Positions 1 through 9,900 of a stretch of 36,051 bases of DNA are shown here, in pieces. Origin of the DNA: Chrysochromulina tobinii (Eukaryota; Haptophyta; Prymnesiales; Chrysochromulinaceae); assembly GCA_001275005.1 (NCBI GenBank), contig JWZX01003067.1:1-36051 (forward strand), written 5' to 3'. Each line of letters starts with the position of its first letter. The stretch's first letter is position 1. Made by a program: the position numbers and the translations under genes. The notes beneath the pieces were generated by a model, which did not search any database, was not told the origin of the DNA, and was given only the letters and a program-made list of their open reading frames with translations.

Positions 1-2
1 AC

Positions 3-1370
3 GTGCGACGTGGCGAGCGCGCGTACATCCTCGCCTCGGGCAGCTATGACACATCCATCAAGCTGTGGGATCTCGGCCCTCTGCTCCGCCAGCTCGACCC
101 AGCTCTCGACGGTGGCGAACGTTTCCGTGGCACGAGCAGCGGCAGCAGCAGCCGTGACCGCTCCACACGCCCATCGCAGGTACCGTCGGAGCTGCAGCTG
201 CCCGAGTGCTTCGCCACGCTCCAGGGCCACGCGGCTTGGGTCTCGGCTCTCACGCCCCTCGGAGACCGTCTCGCGTCGGGCTCGTATGATGGCACCGTTC
301 GCCTGTGGCGGTTGGCCCTTCCGCACGCGCCGCGTGCCGCGCAGCAAGCGATGCATGCGCCGACGATTCTGCGTCAAGGGCAGCCGGTGACTTCTCTGTG
401 TGTCGTTGGTGGGGGTCTGCTCGCCGCGGCCGGCTACGACCACTGCGTGCAGATCTGGGACCCGTCGTCCGCCACGCGGCTGCGCACGCTGCGGGGCCAC
501 GAGGATACCGTCTGGGCGCTCGCGAGCGTGGGCTCGCTCTGCATCTCGGGAGCGGGAGATAACACGGTGCGTCTGTGGGGACCGCCCGGCAACAGTGCGG
601 CGGCGGAGGAGGCGGCGGAGGAGGAGGAGGAGTCCGATGAGGAGAGCGACGTCGACGATGAGCGAGATAATGAGCGAGATTTGAGCTCCGTCTACGCGCG
701 GGTGCATGCACAGCGCTCGCCCACGACTACTGGCACGGGAGGCGGGCGGCGCACTCGCGGCGCTTCGAGCATCGGCTCTAGCGCACCGCCCACACGGCTG
801 CCCGGGGCGCTCCTCGACGAGGAGGAGGACGAGGAGGAGGAGGGCGAGGGCGCCACTCGTAGCGAGGACACGCGCCCCTCCGGAACTAAGCTACTGCTCT
901 CGCTGCTGGTCAATCTGCCCATGCTGCTCTGGTCTGCACCGCTCATCCTCTGGTGTGCGTGCCGGCGCGTTGGCCCACGTGGCATGCTGCGCGCGCTCGT
1001 GACGTTCCTCTCGTGGGCCGTGTGTAACAACCCGATCACGTGGGCACTCGCAGCGCCAGAGCCACGCCCTCTCGCGGTGCACATCACCCTCGCCATGGCC
1101 GCGATGACACGAGGCCACGAGCTCGGACGTTCTCCACCGCCCGACGGCTGGCCGCCGCGCACCAGCCGCCGCGAGCCCTGGCCGCCCGTGGTGGACACCA
1201 ACTGGCTCGATACCAACTGGCTCGAACGCGTCGTCGCCTCACTCCTGGGCGAGCACGACGTACGCCACCGACGCGCACGCAAGCGTGCCGCGTGGCGCCT
1301 CGACCTGGCGCGCTCTCTCCTCATGGGGCGTGCCCCTGCACACGGCCACACGGTGACTTGGCGTGAGTGA
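3..1370 (+). CDS. WD40-repeat protein with C-terminal hydrophobic segment (5' partial)
   Basis: The frame is open at the left edge, so the true start lies upstream; only the last 455 residues or so are visible. Three WD40 repeats can be read, ending in IKLWDL (near residue 24), VRLWRL (near 104) and VRLWG (near 194), each after a typical SGSYD or SGAGD turn. A very acidic Glu/Asp stretch follows (about 200-226), then a Ser/Arg-rich linker and a second acidic run. Two hydrophobic stretches (about 298-322 and 330-352) could be membrane helices. The tail carries a doubled DTNWL motif. WD40 propellers are protein-binding platforms, so a scaffold role is likely; no catalytic domain is visible and the partner is unknown. 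A propeller followed by membrane segments would tether it to a membrane, but that is inference. Stop TGA at 1368-1370. Confidence 0.75.
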   Translation: MRRGERAYILASGSYDTSIKLWDLGPLLRQLDPALDGGERFRGTSSGSSSRDRSTRPSQVPSELQLPECFATLQGHAAWVSALTPLGDRLASGSYDGTVRLWRLALPHAPRAAQQAMHAPTILRQGQPVTSLCVVGGGLLAAAGYDHCVQIWDPSSATRLRTLRGHEDTVWALASVGSLCISGAGDNTVRLWGPPGNSAAAEEAAEEEEESDEESDVDDERDNERDLSSVYARVHAQRSPTTTGTGGGRRTRGASSIGSSAPPTRLPGALLDEEEDEEEEGEGATRSEDTRPSGTKLLLSLLVNLPMLLWSAPLILWCACRRVGPRGMLRALVTFLSWAVCNNPITWALAAPEPRPLAVHITLAMAAMTRGHELGRSPPPDGWPPRTSRREPWPPVVDTNWLDTNWLERVVASLLGEHDVRHRRARKRAAWRLDLARSLLMGRAPAHGHTVTWRE

Positions 1371-1582
1371 CCTGGCGCGTGGGGCCAGGTTATGATGTCA
1401 GAGTCGTTGATCAGCATAAAACACCTCCTGGTGGCGGTTAGCCGTGGCCGTTAGGCGGCGCGCGGGTGGCGTATTGACCGGTGGGACCTGCCCACGGGGA
1501 CGGCGCGTCCAGTCCCCACCATTTCGTATCCACAATGGCGACTCCCCCTGCAAATGGGGCAACTGTAGCTGAAATCATTTGA

Positions 1583-1598
1583 CGAAACCGAAGTTTCG
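1583..1598. repeat. Small perfect inverted repeat (hairpin)
   Basis: CGAAAC and GTTTCG form a perfect 6-bp stem around a 4-nt CGAA loop. It lies downstream of the WD40 gene and about 760 bases before the PAQR start. It could be a 3'-end or transcript-processing structure, or chance. Confidence 0.4.
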
Positions 1599-1623
1599 AC
1601 AACCGTTGACGACGACCCGCGCA

Positions 1624-1733
1624 GGCAGGACTTAAGTAGTGGAGTCCCCAGAGGGGGTGAGGGGCGCCCAGACCGTCGTCCCACGTCCGCGACCCCCGGC
1701 GCGCGGGCAGGACTTAAGTTATAAGTAGTCCCA
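1624..1733. repeat. Imperfect direct repeat containing GGCAGGACTTAAG
   Basis: The 13-mer GGCAGGACTTAAG occurs at 1624 and again at 1706. In both copies it is followed by TAGT and then TCCC, but the second copy carries about seven extra bases (TTATAAG) after the 13-mer. The copies lie 82 bases apart. Function is unknown; a decayed mobile-element end or regulatory repeat is possible. Confidence 0.45.
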
Positions 1734-2141
1734 TCCGTACTGTGCCGGGGTGCATTCCATGGAGGTCTCATGCCCGTCATCGTAGATGTGTCGACCCATC
1801 CGGCATGACCGTGAGCTGTCCACGTACCACGACGGGGCCCTTCTCTTGCGATTTTTGTCGATGCCTTGGCCTTCGCTTTGTAGTATTCTAAGTGTAAAAA
1901 GTGGGAAAAGTATAAAACAAAACCATAAGCGACTGGGTGGCAGCGGAGCACCAGGTCGTGTGGAACGAGCCCTGAGAGCATCGCTGCGATGACGGGGGTA
2001 CCAGCCAAGGCTGTTGAAAGCGTTAGGTCGGATTGGGGGGCTATTTTGGGGTTGCGGGTGGCGATGATACGCAAAAGTTGGCCATTTAGTTGGCCGGCCA
2101 CATTTCGGAAAAAGTGGCCAGTAGGCCCGCGCCGTTGCCCG

Positions 2142-2300
2142 ATGTCGGCAAAGGCAGACGCGGAGGCGGCGGCGGCGTTGCGCGAGCTCGGCGCAACGCT
2201 GAAGGCGTCGAAGGAGGAAGGACACCGGGGGAAGCCCGGGGGGAAGCCCGCGGGACAAGGCGGTACTACTTCACGGATTCACTACCACTACCGTACCTGA
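2142..2300 (+). other. Short GC-rich reading frame, possible 5' exon or leader of the PAQR gene
   Basis: An ATG at 2142 opens a 52-residue frame beginning MSAKADAEAAAALRELGATL. Its Ala/Glu/Lys composition and GC-rich third positions look more like coding sequence than the flanks do. A possible donor (GTACTA, phase 1) sits at about 2264, but no matching acceptor in the PAQR frame could be fixed with confidence. It may be a real first exon, an upstream ORF, or chance. Confidence 0.2.
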
Positions 2301-2353
2301 AAGGCTGAAAAACGAAGGCTCCCATCGCCTCGAAATTTCCCTCACAAGCATAC

Positions 2354-3511
2354 ATGTACAGGGAGTCGGGGAGACTTCGAAATTTTGAAGAGTTTGGAGC
2401 TTTGGACCGGGCGCCTTCCAAAATCTCCCAGAGGCCTCCGAAAGTCCTGTGGAAATCTCCGACACGCATGGAACCTTTTGGTGGTTCTGCGATGCGGAGT
2501 GCGATGGTCGGCACGAAGAGTAGAGCCCGTGCCGGCGAGATGCCGCTGCCAAGCACTTTTCCGACAGAGGCCGTGCTATATCGCGCATCCAGCCAGCTCA
2601 ATTTCGCGGAGGTGCTTGCCATCAAAGTCGTGGGTCAACCTGCCAAGCCACAGTGGCGTCCTCTGGTCGGATTGAAGGACATGCCAGATCACCGTGCCAC
2701 CAATAAGTACCTGCTCAAAGGCTACCGCGCGCAGGACGACATCAGCCTGAGAACAGCTCTCTTTCGTGGGCACAGCGAGACGGTGAACATTTGGTCCCAT
2801 CTCGCGGGCAGCCTCCTGCTACTTCCATGCCTCTTTGGCGACTACTATGCGCATTGGCCATGGCTCAGCACTGTCCTGCGCGTGCACGCAGCCATCGGAA
2901 TATGCTGCGGCTTTGCAAGTGTCATCTTCCACATTAGCGAGTCATTCCCGCTGGACGTCTACAACCGCTGCATCCAGTTGGACTACGCCTTCGCCTTCCT
3001 CGCCACCGTCTCGCATTCCGCACTGCTCGCCGCCGTCTTCTTCCGAGAGACGCCGCAAGTCGCGGTCCCACTGCTGGCACTGCTACTGCTGATCTCCGTG
3101 CTGGGCGTGCGCCTATTCGTGGCGCAAACCGACGCCGACGCAACCAATACGCAGCGCCACGCTGACCGCGGCTCCACAATTCGTGTGGCAGGGATAATGC
3201 TTGCTCCCGTGCTTTTGGCCGTGCCCATCTGCGCGCACGTGCTCCTCTTCGACCCCGATTTTGGGCCTGTCGTGCTGTCCTGGATGCTGAGCTTCGCGGT
3301 AGCGGCGCTTGCCTGGCTGTTCAAGCTGCCCGAGCGCCTCTTCCCACCGGGCACCTTTGACTATGTGGGTAACTCACACAACGTGATGCACGTGATGGTC
3401 CTCGTGACATTCCTCTTTTTGCATAATGGCAGCCGCGCGCTGCTCGCGAAAGAGACGCGCCTTCTGGAGGCGGAAACCATCGAAGTCAAACATGGGAACC
3501 ACTGCTTTTAA
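2354..3511 (+). CDS. PAQR-family seven-helix protein (adiponectin/progestin receptor, hemolysin III-like)
   Basis: PAQR proteins are seven-helix membrane proteins; several act as zinc-dependent lipid hydrolases of the ceramidase type or as receptors. The 385-residue frame has the family entry motif (NKYLLKGYR, then SETVNIWSHLAG, about residues 118-155) and about seven hydrophobic helices. The predicted metal and catalytic residues are present: Ser and His in SVIFHISES on helix 2, Asp in LDYAFAF on helix 3, and the HxxxH pair in SHNVMHV on the last helix after PERLFPPGTFDYVGNS. The active site therefore looks intact. The first ATG is 2354, but the first 40 or so residues are not PAQR-like and come from AT-richer sequence; ATG 2468 or an upstream exon could be the real start. 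No intron is needed inside the core. Single gene, same strand as the WD40 gene upstream. Confidence 0.88.
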   Translation: MYRESGRLRNFEEFGALDRAPSKISQRPPKVLWKSPTRMEPFGGSAMRSAMVGTKSRARAGEMPLPSTFPTEAVLYRASSQLNFAEVLAIKVVGQPAKPQWRPLVGLKDMPDHRATNKYLLKGYRAQDDISLRTALFRGHSETVNIWSHLAGSLLLLPCLFGDYYAHWPWLSTVLRVHAAIGICCGFASVIFHISESFPLDVYNRCIQLDYAFAFLATVSHSALLAAVFFRETPQVAVPLLALLLLISVLGVRLFVAQTDADATNTQRHADRGSTIRVAGIMLAPVLLAVPICAHVLLFDPDFGPVVLSWMLSFAVAALAWLFKLPERLFPPGTFDYVGNSHNVMHVMVLVTFLFLHNGSRALLAKETRLLEAETIEVKHGNHCF

Positions 3512-5048
3512 TCTATCAGGCCGGCGGGCGTCAAGGCAGTAGCACCATGAAGATGAGAAACACAACCATCGAGCGGAAGCACGGACAGACATCGCGGATA
3601 GCGTGGTGACACAGAGCAACAGCGAGGCAGCGCCCGAAAAGAACGGACGGCAAGAATCGAATTTGCAACCGATTGAAAAATGCTGCATGAAACTGGCGAG
3701 GTAGGCAGGACCAGATCAGGATGACGTTCAAACAGCATGAATCACACATAATAGACACGACCCCAGGAAACAGCACAAGAAGAATGAGGAAGAGACACAA
3801 CGTGCAGATATATGAACAAAGTCAACGCTCACCGACGCTCACCTAGCTCCATACACAGCCTCGCACGAGGATAACGGCGACTACCTTCATGCTTCCAAAT
3901 TCCCCCACCGCATCTCCAGTCTCGCCCGCTACACCAGCGTCCTTCAGTGGCGTCCAAGGGCGGTCCCGCTTCAGGTTCAGCAATACACTACGGTTCGTAG
4001 ATTCCTGCGTTTACGCGGTCGGAAAGTGTGTCTGTGTGAATTCATACACAAACCGACATGAACCGAAGCTCCGGACGTCGCGTGAACGTTACCCCGGGTA
4101 CCTGCGGCTGTCGAGTCCGGCCGCGGTTTCGGTCGCGCGCTGACGTGACGTGCGGGTTGTGTGTGTTGTTGGTGGGTTTGGATGGTTGTGAGGTTCGTCT
4201 GTGCGGTCCGTGTGCCTTTGTGCGCCCGCGTGTCCCGTGTGTCCCGTGTGTGTCCCGCCTCCCGGCTCCCCCCGATGTCTTTTTACCGGTACATGCATCG
4301 CGTGATTTCTCACACAAACTTGACAAACTCGAGGCTCACACACAGCATGCTACCAAGGCAAGGGGGAAGTGTTCTTCCTGCGCTGGACTACTATGGACCC
4401 GTGGTCGTGCCGTCCATGCTACGAACGCTGGTAGAGACGTTGGGCTCAAATGTCTGCGCAGTGCTGATTCAAGTTGTGACCGCAACAATTGCGAACGGGC
4501 TCTATTTCATTTCCGCCATTTTCTTCTCTGGAATGGATGAGGAAGGCAAGTCCGCGCCCCGCTTCCCATAGCGGTGTCTTATGATAAATTACGACCCGGC
4601 GTGCGCCACTGTGGATCACTGCATCGGCTCCTGTTGTCGTTGTGGCACATGTTGTGGCAAGGGAGCGCGTGCAGAGCCGTGCCCGGGCCAATGAGCCAAC
4701 ATGCATAGAAGAATGTTGATGTGCTGCAAGTAGATCTGGTCATCCATCACACCTCACCGAAAGAGCGTTTACACTGTCTTACGATTCCGTTCGTGCTCAA
4801 GGCCTCGTTGCACGTCGAGCTCGTCCACAGGCAGCTCCGCCTCCCGGACGGATGGGCGGGAGGATGTTATGCGCAAAACGCTGGTGAAAAACGATGACGT
4901 CGCTGTTGAGTCGGAACCGAAACCAACTGCTCTAGAACAAGCCTCTTACGTCTCCTACGCACTGCCTCAACACAAAACAGCTCACACCGCATGTAGCCAT
5001 GCACACAATCCACCATACATGTTGTTCGCCGGTGTCGACCTCACGTTT
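3512..5048. other. Long intergenic region between convergent genes
   Basis: This is the shared 3' flank of the PAQR gene (+) and the TPS-like gene (-). GC is visibly lower than in the genes. GT-rich and short repeated stretches occur around 4141-4260, including two adjacent copies of TGTCCCGTG at 4231-4248. Open frames across 4042-4571 exist on both strands but have no recognisable domain and no coherent composition. No RNA gene was seen. Confidence 0.5.
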
Positions 5049-8000
5049 CTAGAAGACTATTCGGTCGGCTAGCCGGAGGAGCGCATTCCTCCACTTGGGC
5101 ACGGAGAAGGCCGCAGCGACGAGCAGTACGAGGAGGCGCTTCTTGACACGTAGCTGCAACGTGCCGCGCAGCGCGAGCAGCAGCGCAATACTTGCCGTGG
5201 CGACGAGGAGCACAGACGCGGCCGGCGCCGACTCGGGGTGCGTCTCCTCGTGCTCGGTAGCGGCCTGCTCAGGCGCTTGAATGAAGGGGCAGCCGCTCGA
5301 GGCGAGCGCCACGGGGTCGAGGCAGAGGGTCGGCGATGAGGCATGAGGGGCTGCACTGCCAGGCTGCGGCGGCAGGGGGCCCACGCCCGCAGCCAGGTGT
5401 GGAGGGAGGCTCGACAGAGGCGACATCTGCCGGGGCGGAGAAGTTTTCCAGCCCCCCCCCCAGGGAGTATGCGAGACAGGCAGCAGCTGCTGCCGCTGGA
5501 AGGCCGCGCCGCCTTGGGCGCCCTGGGGCGCCGCTGGCGCGCTCGGCGCCATCGTCGGCGCGAGCTGGAAGGCGGAGCCAGCGGGCGCCGCGGGCGCACT
5601 CGGCGCCTTCGTCGGCGGTGTGTCCGCGTGCCCACCTGGCTCCCCATAATACGATGGCGTGGCCCCCATGAACGTGTCGCCTTGTGGTGGTGGGAGAAAA
5701 AAGGCGCGGGGCGGGAATACCTCCCCCCTTACCTCCCCGCTGGGGAGTCGTCTGCGCGCACTGGCCTCCCCGCCGACAGCAGCGGCACTACCCGCCGTCG
5801 CTGGATAGGCCGCGCAAGCGCCGCCGCCGGCCGTGCTGCCAGCGCTGCTGAGGCCAGCGCCGACAATCGAGCCGCCATTGCTGCCGCCCACGCTGGGGAG
5901 ATTGGCCAGGTCCGCGTACGAGGCTGACTTGGTCGCACGGAGCGCTGCCCACTTGAGGGCTTCGAGTAAGCCGGTCACGGCCGGCTGATCGTCGACAAAG
6001 AAGGTCGCACGCGACGGCTTTCGACCCACTGTGCACGCGTAGCAGTGGTTGGCGAGGTGCGCATGCCGGCTCCGGAACTCGGCCAGCTCGCTGAAGGCCG
6101 GCTCGTCGGTCGAGTCGTCACCAACGACGAGCACGAAGTCGGGGCGCACGGCATTCAGCGCCTGGCGCATCAACGAGCCCTTGTCCACCCCTCGTGGCCC
6201 CACATGCAATCTAAACGGCTTGCTGACGACCTCGACTGCGGTGTCGCGCAGTACCTCGGTGAGATGGTTATGCAGCTCCTTGGCTTGCATTCGCCCGAAC
6301 TCGGGGTCGGCTTGCTGGAAGTGGAACGCCACGTAGTTCGCGCCGCACTCGGCGAAGGCCCCACAGGTGCGCTCGGCATAGGTCTTGACGATGCTCATGG
6401 CTAGCTCTCGCCAGCCCTCGTCCGTCACACCTTGCTGCATCGCCTCGGAGAGCTCCCACGAAACCCCCCCCGCCATCTCCCACCGGCCATGTAGGCCGCT
6501 CCAGGCGACGTACATGCCGTTGTCGGCGCCCAGGGAGCAGCCCGGGACCGAGCCGAAGGAAGACGCGAGCTCCTCTCGCGGCGACGTCGACATGACGAGG
6601 ACCGTGTTTCGAGAGTCGGCGCACACTACCTCTAGAGCGTTGCGCACCGTCGCCGAAGGAGGCGGGGCGCGCGGGCGCTTTCGCTCCGCGCCAGCCGTGG
6701 GGGCATGGGGCGCGGCGGCGTGCGGCAGGCTGTCAGTGGAGCCATTCGGCTCGTCAAGGTGCAAAGCACTCCCCGGAGGGCTGAGCGCCGGCTGCGGCTG
6801 CGTACCGGCCTCCTCAAGCAGCTTGCCAAATGACGAATGGCTCGCGCGGAGCGAGGTGTGCCCGGGAGAGAAGGAGCCTTGCGACGACAGCGACGGCGAG
6901 CGGGCCGGGTGCCCGTGCAACTCGAGCGTCTTCTCGGAGTTGGGGAAGCCTGGTACCAGAGTGCCCACGTGGTCGAGCACAATGAGCCGACGCGTGGTCG
7001 CGTGATAGCTCGAGATGACCGCCTCGTCGCGCAGCTGCGTGAAGCCCTTACCGTCCTCCATCCCGATGGCTTGAGCCATTGGCCGCCATGCAAAGCCCAG
7101 CCCCAGCCCGCCGCCGCCGCCGCGCTCCGTGCCAGATCCCGCCGCCGCCGACACATCGGCCACCATGCGCCGTGCCCACGCGGCGGCGGTGTTGGAGCGA
7201 CACCAGTCGATGTCACGAGCGAGGCGTGCGGCGCGCGTCGGCCCATCGAGGCTGAGCGCGCGCTGGATGGCCGCCGACATTTTGCGCACCGACCACGGGT
7301 TGCAGAGCACCGCGCCCGAGAGCACACGGGCAAGCGAGCAGAACTCAGAGACCACGAGGCTGCCCGGGTTCGCCTCGTTAGTGAGCAGGTATTCGAGCGG
7401 GAGCAGGTTCAGCCCCTCACGCACCGAGGTCACGAGAAGCACTTCCGTCACCCTGAGGAGGGCGAGGCGCTCGTAGAGTGGCATTGCCGCGCAGCACTCA
7501 AAATGGACTGCGCCAGGGAAGCGGCTGTTGATGCGGCTCACGAGCGCCCGAACGTCCGCCGTGACGCGCGCGTGGTCCTCTGGGCGCGCGTCGGGGGTGA
7601 TGCCGTAGAGCAGCAGCCGCAGAGGCTTCGGGCGCTCCCAGCGCAGGCTGCTGCTGCTGCTGCTGACGTTCGGAGATGCCGATTGCGAAGACGGCGGTGC
7701 TGGGGACGGCGTGTGCTGTGAATGGAGAAGATGCTCAAAGGCCGGCAGCTTGAGAGGAACTCCCTTGAGACCCTCGAGAAGATCGATGGAGCAGATGACG
7801 GTATGCGTGCCGTGCTGGGCGCGCAGGGCGGCCACTCGCTCGCCCACGGCCTCCGAGGGGAGCGCCGAGAGGAGCAGCGGTGGGTCTATGCCCATGTGAG
7901 TGCACGTGAGAGCGATCTGGCGACCTTCGTAGTGCAAGGTGAGCCCACCGCCACGCTTGCTCTCACTCGAGCACGAGAGAAGCCTGTGGAACAGGGGGTC

Positions 8001-9394
8001 TCGTCAATACCAACTGCTCATCATTGCGACTCGATGGCGGATCGGTGGCACTCAGTGGCACTCACCGGCGGCAGCAGGCGATGAAGTTTTGGGCCCATTC
8101 GAAGAGATGGAAGCCAATATGGTCTGCGCACAGCATGCCGCGCAGCAGCTCCTCGCGGTTCGTCAAGCAGCGGAAGATCTCCGATGAAGGGAAGGGCTGG
8201 TGGAAGCAGAAGCCTGTGGACAAAGGGCGCAGGCGAGATGCGAGGCAGCGGCGTGAGCGGCGGCATGACGTGGGACACAAGCGCATGCGGCGTGCGCTAC
8301 AGCGATGACGGCAGCCTCGGCCTAGGGAGCAGCGTCGCAGCATCAGCACAGCGGTAGCGGCGGCGGCGGCAGCATCACTGCACTGCACGGCACTGCCGCC
8401 GCCGCCGCCGCCGCCACAGTGGCGTCGCAAGTGAGATGTGCCAAGCAGGAACGAATCAGCAGCCGATGGGAATGTCAGCGCTAACCAGAGATGCCGGCGC
8501 GCCATGGAACAAGGCTGTCGTCTGTGGCCCGATCGAGGCTACCAACGCAGCCGCGCAGCATGGAGGGTCCGCGCGACGCTTGCTAGGCAGCGTCGGGCAG
8601 CGAGTGCGCCAGGGAGGGCCGGGAGCCACCGGCCAGGGACGACGTGCTCGAGATTGCTAGGGCTGCGACGTGGCGCGTGGGATGTGGGGAGAGCGGCGCG
8701 CACCGATGTTGGCGGAGTTGCGCAGCTTGCGCGCAAGCTCCGAAGGCAACAGCATGAGGTGGTAGTGCTGGATCCAGATGAGGTCGCCTTCCTGGAAGTT
8801 TTCGACGACCGCCGCGGCCACGATCCGGTTTACCTTGCAGTAGTCTTGCCAGCACGTCTCGGCCGCCTCTGTAGGGTTCCACGAGCGCGCGGCCTCCCAC
8901 CCTTCGGGCTGCGAGGACTCTGGCAAGCCGCTGCCGTTGCCACGCCCTCCTCGACTGGGGCGAATGCCCTCGGCCACCTCGTCAACGATCGCGTGCGTCA
9001 CCTGCGTGCTATTGTACACGTCGATGACATTGTGCAGGATCGGCCAGAGCGTCGACTTGCAGTAGCCTTGGTAGAAGCGGCTGGCGACCACTTTGTCGAC
9101 GTAGACGACGACGGCCGCGATGCCCGCAGACTCGATGGCGGCCTCCACGGCGGCGCGCTCCTCCACCGGCACGTAAATGTTGGGCGAACCCACGAAGATG
9201 ACCGGCGTGTCCAGGCTTCTGACTCCGAGCGACACGTAGCGAGAGATGGCAGTCTCCGGCCGCGCAATCTCCCGATCCCAGGCCGCCGTCCACCCGCCCG
9301 TGGAAGCGCACTTGGTCAGCGTGATGGGCAGCGAGTGCGATACTACGACGACGCGGCGGTATGATGTCGCCGCACTTTCCGGCGCCTTCGCCAT
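5049..9394 (-). CDS. TPS: Trehalose-6-phosphate synthase/phosphatase-like protein (class II-like, membrane-anchored), 3 exons
   Basis: Exons read as 9394-8704, 8213-8066 and 7983-5049, giving about 1257 residues. The junctions rebuild the GT20 signatures NIGFCFHQPFPSSEIFR and FIACCRRLLSCSSESKRGG. Residues 1-590 or so are the glycosyltransferase family 20 domain (QHYHLMLLP, ADHIGFHLFEW, VREGLNLLPLEYLL). A HAD phosphatase-like domain follows (LDHVGTL near 616, VGDDSTDE near 901). Key residues are changed: VSNR is VSHS, HDYHL is QHYHL, the Arg before LDYxKG is Leu, RDGMN is REGLN, and the second Asp of DxDGT is Val. This resembles plant class II TPS proteins, which are mostly non-catalytic regulators, so a sensing role is inferred. 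A Pro/Gly/Ala-rich linker follows, then two hydrophobic helices in the last 57 residues or so (ASVLLVATASIALLLAL and RLLVLLVAAAF). A 10-C run (5452-5461) is a possible frameshift hotspot just before this tail. Confidence 0.85.
7984..8065 (-). other. Intron 2 of the TPS-like gene
   Basis: 82 nt, phase 2, consensus donor GTGAGT and acceptor TTCCACAG. The first exon bases after the acceptor (GCTTCT) are the same as after intron 1, so both acceptors share TCCACAGGCTTCT. Confidence 0.85.
8214..8703 (-). other. Intron 1 of the TPS-like gene
   Basis: 490 nt, phase 1, donor GTGCGC and acceptor CCACAG. Splicing restores the conserved IGFxxHxPFPSSEIF block, which is strong support. It holds a long GC hairpin (8357-8408). 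Confidence 0.85.
8357..8408. repeat. 16-bp perfect inverted repeat inside TPS intron 1
   Basis: The arm 8357-8372 (GCGGCGGCGGCGGCAG) is exactly complementary to 8393-8408, with a 20-nt loop rich in CACTG. A pure GC stem of this length would be very stable in the unspliced RNA. It may simply be expanded triplet repeats in both orientations. Confidence 0.7.
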
Positions 9395-9900
9395 CTCCTG
9401 TGACGTGTTGGTGCTGGTCCTCCTCGCCAGTGGGAGTTTCAGTGATCGTTTCAGTATGAAGATTCACACATGAAGATTCAAAAAATCTCACACACGTGGG
9501 AGTATGGGTTAATAACAGGCTGGCCTACTGGCCACGTGGCGCGGGTCTCACACGGAGTCAGAGTCCGTAAGCCCGTTCGGATGCTCTGCCCGCTCGAATG
9601 TATAGACGTAGGCCCACTCCGCTTGCGGCCTGCTCCCTCGCCGTAAGGCAGTCGAGAATCACCTGAATCCGAGTCCCCCCCTCGTCACGGTCACTTCGAG
9701 GTCCGCAGCCCCGCCCCGTCGCCGCTGGTGCATGCATCCCTTGTGGCGGTAAGCCCGCATTCCGCTTGCGACGTGGGCCAGGATCGCTTGGTCCCTGAAA
9801 GTCGTCCTCTTCGGACTTGTCAGAACCGGGTTGGCGCCGCAGTCGCTACGGGATGCGGGACGGTATCCCATGGCTGACGCCGAAACCCACCTAATAAAGA
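9395..9900. other. Intergenic region, promoter side of the TPS-like gene
   Basis: 506 bases between two minus-strand genes: the 5' flank of the TPS-like gene and the 3' flank of the LRR gene. It holds only short open frames. No TATA-like box, tRNA or repeat array could be supported. Confidence 0.5.

Larger units (their letters stand above)
1371..2353. other. Intergenic region upstream of the PAQR gene
   Basis: No convincing long gene is visible. The stretch holds a perfect small hairpin (1583-1598), an imperfect direct repeat (1624-1733) and, near its right end, a short GC-rich reading frame (2142-2300) that could be a 5' exon or leader of the next gene. The minus-strand open frames across 1451-2258 have no recognisable domain and change composition midway, so they are taken as chance. 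Confidence 0.5.

Noticed and set aside
692-1417. 241-codon minus-strand ORF
   Set aside because: Antisense to the WD40 gene's acidic and Ser-rich tail; Ser/Arg low complexity only.
6837-7721. 294-codon plus-strand ORF inside the TPS-like gene
   Set aside because: It overlaps the conserved GT20 and HAD domains encoded on the other strand; it is a shadow.
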